Assembly: GCA_900540905.1 (NCBI GenBank)
Contig: UQHR01000008.1
Coordinates: forward strand, 4,777 to 68,776
DNA: 64,000 bases
Source of the DNA: an uncultured Collinsella sp.
GTDB taxonomy: Bacteria; Actinomycetota; Coriobacteriia; Coriobacteriales; Coriobacteriaceae
Direction: 5' to 3'
This document shows, one piece after another, positions 62,270 through 64,000 of the stretch (its first letter is position 1; each line of letters opens with the position of its first letter). The notes beneath the pieces were generated by a model, which was given only the letters and a program-made list of their open reading frames with translations, was not told where the DNA came from and did no database searches. A program made the position numbers and the translations under genes.

Positions 62270-62466
62270 TGTACGTGTTATTATTCGCAGGGCGTTGTTC
62301 CCGCAATGCCCTAAAGAGGAACCCGAGGGTTCCCACCTTTTGGCGCCAATGAGCAGCTGACTGGTCATACAACTTAGATTACCTTCCTCAAATCGAGGAA
62401 GTCTATGTGTACGACCTGGTTGCTGAGAAGCGCCGGGTTATTTTTTTATGAATGGAGGTAGGGAAA
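62270..62466 (+). promoter_or_regulatory. infC leader with transcription attenuator
   Basis: The infC leader holds GGAACCcgaGGGTTCC near 62311 and, just before the gene, a stem at 62414-62439 (ACCTGG with CCGGGT, GCT with AGC) followed by seven T residues at 62441-62447. That is an intrinsic terminator directly before the start, as in L20-type leaders where the ribosomal protein controls infC-rpmI-rplT. The 62250-62269 stretch shows no gene. Confidence 0.7.
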
Positions 62467-63021
62467 ATAGCTAAGTCTGATGACACCCGCATCAACGACG
62501 AGATCACTGCATCTTCGTGCCGTTTGATTGGCGTCGATGGCTCTCAGCTCGGCCTGTTCGCCATCCGCGATGCCCAGCGCGTCGCCGACGATCAGGGTCT
62601 CGACCTGGTCGAGATCGCTCCCAACGCGGAGCCGCCGGTCTGCAAGGTCATGGACTACGGTAAGTTCAAGTACCAGCAGGCCATGAAGGCCAAGGCTGCT
62701 CGTAAGAACCAGTCCAAGGTCGAGGTCAAGGAAATGAAGTTCCGACCCAAGATCGATGTTGGCGACTACGAGACCAAGAAGGGCCACGTTCTGCGTTTCC
62801 TCAAGAAGGGCGCACGCGTTAAGATCACCATCATGTTCCGCGGCCGTGAGATGGCTCACCCGGAGCAGGGCCTTAACGTTCTCGAGCGTCTCGCCGAGGA
62901 TCTCAAGCCTTACGCTACGGTCGAGTCCAAGCCTAAGATGGAAGGCCGTAACATGCTTATGCTGCTCGCCCCGATTAAGGGCGCCTTCGATGAAGATAAA
63001 GCGGCAAGCGATACCAAGTAA
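62467..63021 (+). CDS. infC: Translation initiation factor IF-3
   Basis: IF-3 binds the 30S subunit and checks start codons. NDEI near the start, LDLVEIAPNAEPPVCKVMDY and the C-terminal half (KEMKFRPKIDVGDYETKKGH, GREMAHPEQG) are characteristic. I start at the ATA at 62467: GGAGG at 62454-62458 lies 8 bases before it, whereas the ATG at 62452 overlaps that ribosome site and has none itself. Unusual start codons in infC allow IF-3 to repress itself. With ATA it is 184 residues. Confidence 0.93.
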   Translation: MAKSDDTRINDEITASSCRLIGVDGSQLGLFAIRDAQRVADDQGLDLVEIAPNAEPPVCKVMDYGKFKYQQAMKAKAARKNQSKVEVKEMKFRPKIDVGDYETKKGHVLRFLKKGARVKITIMFRGREMAHPEQGLNVLERLAEDLKPYATVESKPKMEGRNMLMLLAPIKGAFDEDKAASDTK

Positions 63022-63053
63022 CTAGTGTTCTGTAACCGATTAAGGAGTATTTC

Positions 63054-63245
63054 ATGCCTAAGATGAAGTCCCACAGCGGCACCAAGAAGCGTTTCCGCAA
63101 GACTGGTACCGGCAAGCTTATGCGCGCCAAGGCTTTCAAGAGCCACATCCTGAGCAAGAAGTCCACCAAGCGTAAGCGTGGCTTCCGTCAGGAGACCGAG
63201 ATCGCCGCTGCCGACCGCAAGGTCATCAAGTCGCGTCTCGCCTAA
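63054..63245 (+). CDS. rpmI: Ribosomal protein bL35
   Basis: 63 residues, basic, with the bL35 sequence PKMKSHSGTKKRFRKTGTGK and HILSKKSTKRKRG. It follows infC by 32 bases and precedes rplT, the standard order. AAGGAG precedes the ATG. Confidence 0.97.
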   Translation: MPKMKSHSGTKKRFRKTGTGKLMRAKAFKSHILSKKSTKRKRGFRQETEIAAADRKVIKSRLA

Positions 63246-63291
63246 GTTCGCGTTCCCGTTTTTCGTTTTACCGTCTAGGAGTTGATAGAAC

Positions 63292-63651
63292 ATGGCACGT
63301 ATTAAGCGCGCTGTTGCCGCCAAGAAGAAGCGCCGTACCGTTATGCACCGTGCGAAGGGTTACTACGGTGCCGCTTCGCGTACTTACAAGCATGCTAAAG
63401 AGCAGGTCCAGCACTCCCTGCAGTATCAGTATCGTGATCGCCGCAACAAGAAGCGCGAGATCCGTTCTCTCTGGATCACTCGTATCAACGCTGCTGCTCG
63501 TCTGAACGACATCTCTTACTCTCAGTTCATGCACGGCCTGAAGGTTGCCGGCATCGAGCTCGATCGCAAGGTCCTGGCTCAGATGGCTTACGAGGACATC
63601 GAGTCCTTCAACGAGCTGGCCACCATTGCCAAGAAGGCTCTCGAGGCCTAA
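63292..63651 (+). CDS. rplT: Ribosomal protein bL20
   Basis: 119 residues with the bL20 pattern VAAKKKRRTVMHRAKGYYG and DRRNKKREIRSLWITRINAA. bL20 is an early 50S assembly protein and the likely autoregulator of this operon through its leader. Preceded by TAGGAG. A terminator follows. Confidence 0.97.
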   Translation: MARIKRAVAAKKKRRTVMHRAKGYYGAASRTYKHAKEQVQHSLQYQYRDRRNKKREIRSLWITRINAAARLNDISYSQFMHGLKVAGIELDRKVLAQMAYEDIESFNELATIAKKALEA

Positions 63652-63671
63652 TTGATTCTCTTGAATCGCTA

Positions 63672-63709
63672 GGGGAGTGTCGCGCTATGCGCGGCGCTCC
63701 CTCTTTTTA
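63672..63709 (+). terminator. Terminator after rplT
   Basis: A 12-bp stem GGGAGTGTCGCGC with GCGCGGCGCTCCC (two G-U pairs) closes a 3-base loop and is followed by TCTTTTT. Confidence 0.88.
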
Positions 63710-64000
63710 TCTAAAGCGCTGGTATATATAGTTAAAAGCGCGGGTAGATAGACACTTACAGGTGACCGATCTTTATATACCTCTTAACCGAAGGGTCATC
63801 ATCTGATATGTGCGGTCTTACTGCACATGACTTTCTATTACCTATATAGAAAGCGATAGATTGTGTAGGACTTGTGAAGAGTGGAATTGACGTCCCACAT
63901 GGCTTCGCGGTCTGGCAATATATCTCCTTGCCGCGCGGCCCGGTGGAACCGGATCAGCCGCGCAGGCGTGCACCTTGAGAACCGGATACTGCGAGGATGG
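63710..64000. other. Noncoding right end, possible rRNA-operon leader
   Basis: No gene was recognised in the last 290 bases. The segment TGCACCTTGAGAACCGG at 63968-63984 resembles the TGCTCTTTGAAAACT antitermination box found upstream of rRNA genes in Gram-positives. TATATA/TATAC boxes lie between 63720 and 63860. If right, a 16S gene starts beyond the window. Confidence 0.4.

Noticed and set aside
63887..63921. TTGACG with CAATAT as an rRNA promoter
   Set aside because: The spacer is 23 bases, too long for a normal promoter.

Overview
The window looks like a chromosomal segment of a GC-rich Coriobacteriia (Actinomycetota), most likely Collinsella or a close relative. This rests on gene content and codon use: a DUF3516 helicase, a ferredoxin-fused EtfA beside a lactate-dehydrogenase-type flavoprotein, a RecJ-helicase fusion, a long PurL and a low-GC island in a high-GC background. 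No 16S gene is visible, so the genus is an inference.

Layout. 1-10.6 kb: DUF2130 protein (cut by the edge), DUF3516 helicase, a TrmB-like and a second methyltransferase, an XRE/DUF4097 membrane pair, Elp3 and a spermidine-synthase-like protein. 10.6-16.3 kb: an Lhr-like helicase, a BrxD-like ATPase and a TerB_N/TerB_C protein, a BREX/Ter-type set without any methylase or PglZ. 16.3-20.4 kb: DUF554 protein and a five-gene minus-strand cell-envelope cluster, one member of which ends in a sortase signal. 20.7-24.4 kb: FAD oxidoreductase-EtfB-EtfA, probably an electron-bifurcating lactate oxidation complex. 24.4-29.9 kb: HD protein, AzlCD, KdgT, a diguanylate cyclase and an EamA transporter. 29.9-35.4 kb: PurL diverging from a cation/proton antiporter.

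35.5-42.6 kb is an accessory island. Two direct copies of a roughly 230-bp hairpin-rich repeat flank a Fic AMPylator and a minus-strand operon (FHA protein, SPFH/zinc-ribbon protein split by an in-frame TAA, membrane protein, HEPN protein, zinc-ribbon protein). The operon resembles the Bacillus ydjGHI envelope-stress module with extra effector-like parts. A short-chain dehydrogenase remnant lies at its right edge.

42.6-64 kb returns to core genes: homoserine dehydrogenase, a decayed livJ copy and an intact livJHMGF importer, CutC and a GalT-like protein, a BASS transporter, the RecJ-helicase fusion, RelA/SpoT, an MBL hydrolase, class II aldolase, a transglutaminase-like protein, tRNA-Leu(CAA) with a duplicated 3' end, and infC-rpmI-rplT behind an attenuator. 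The last 290 bases contain no gene and end in a motif like an rRNA-operon leader.
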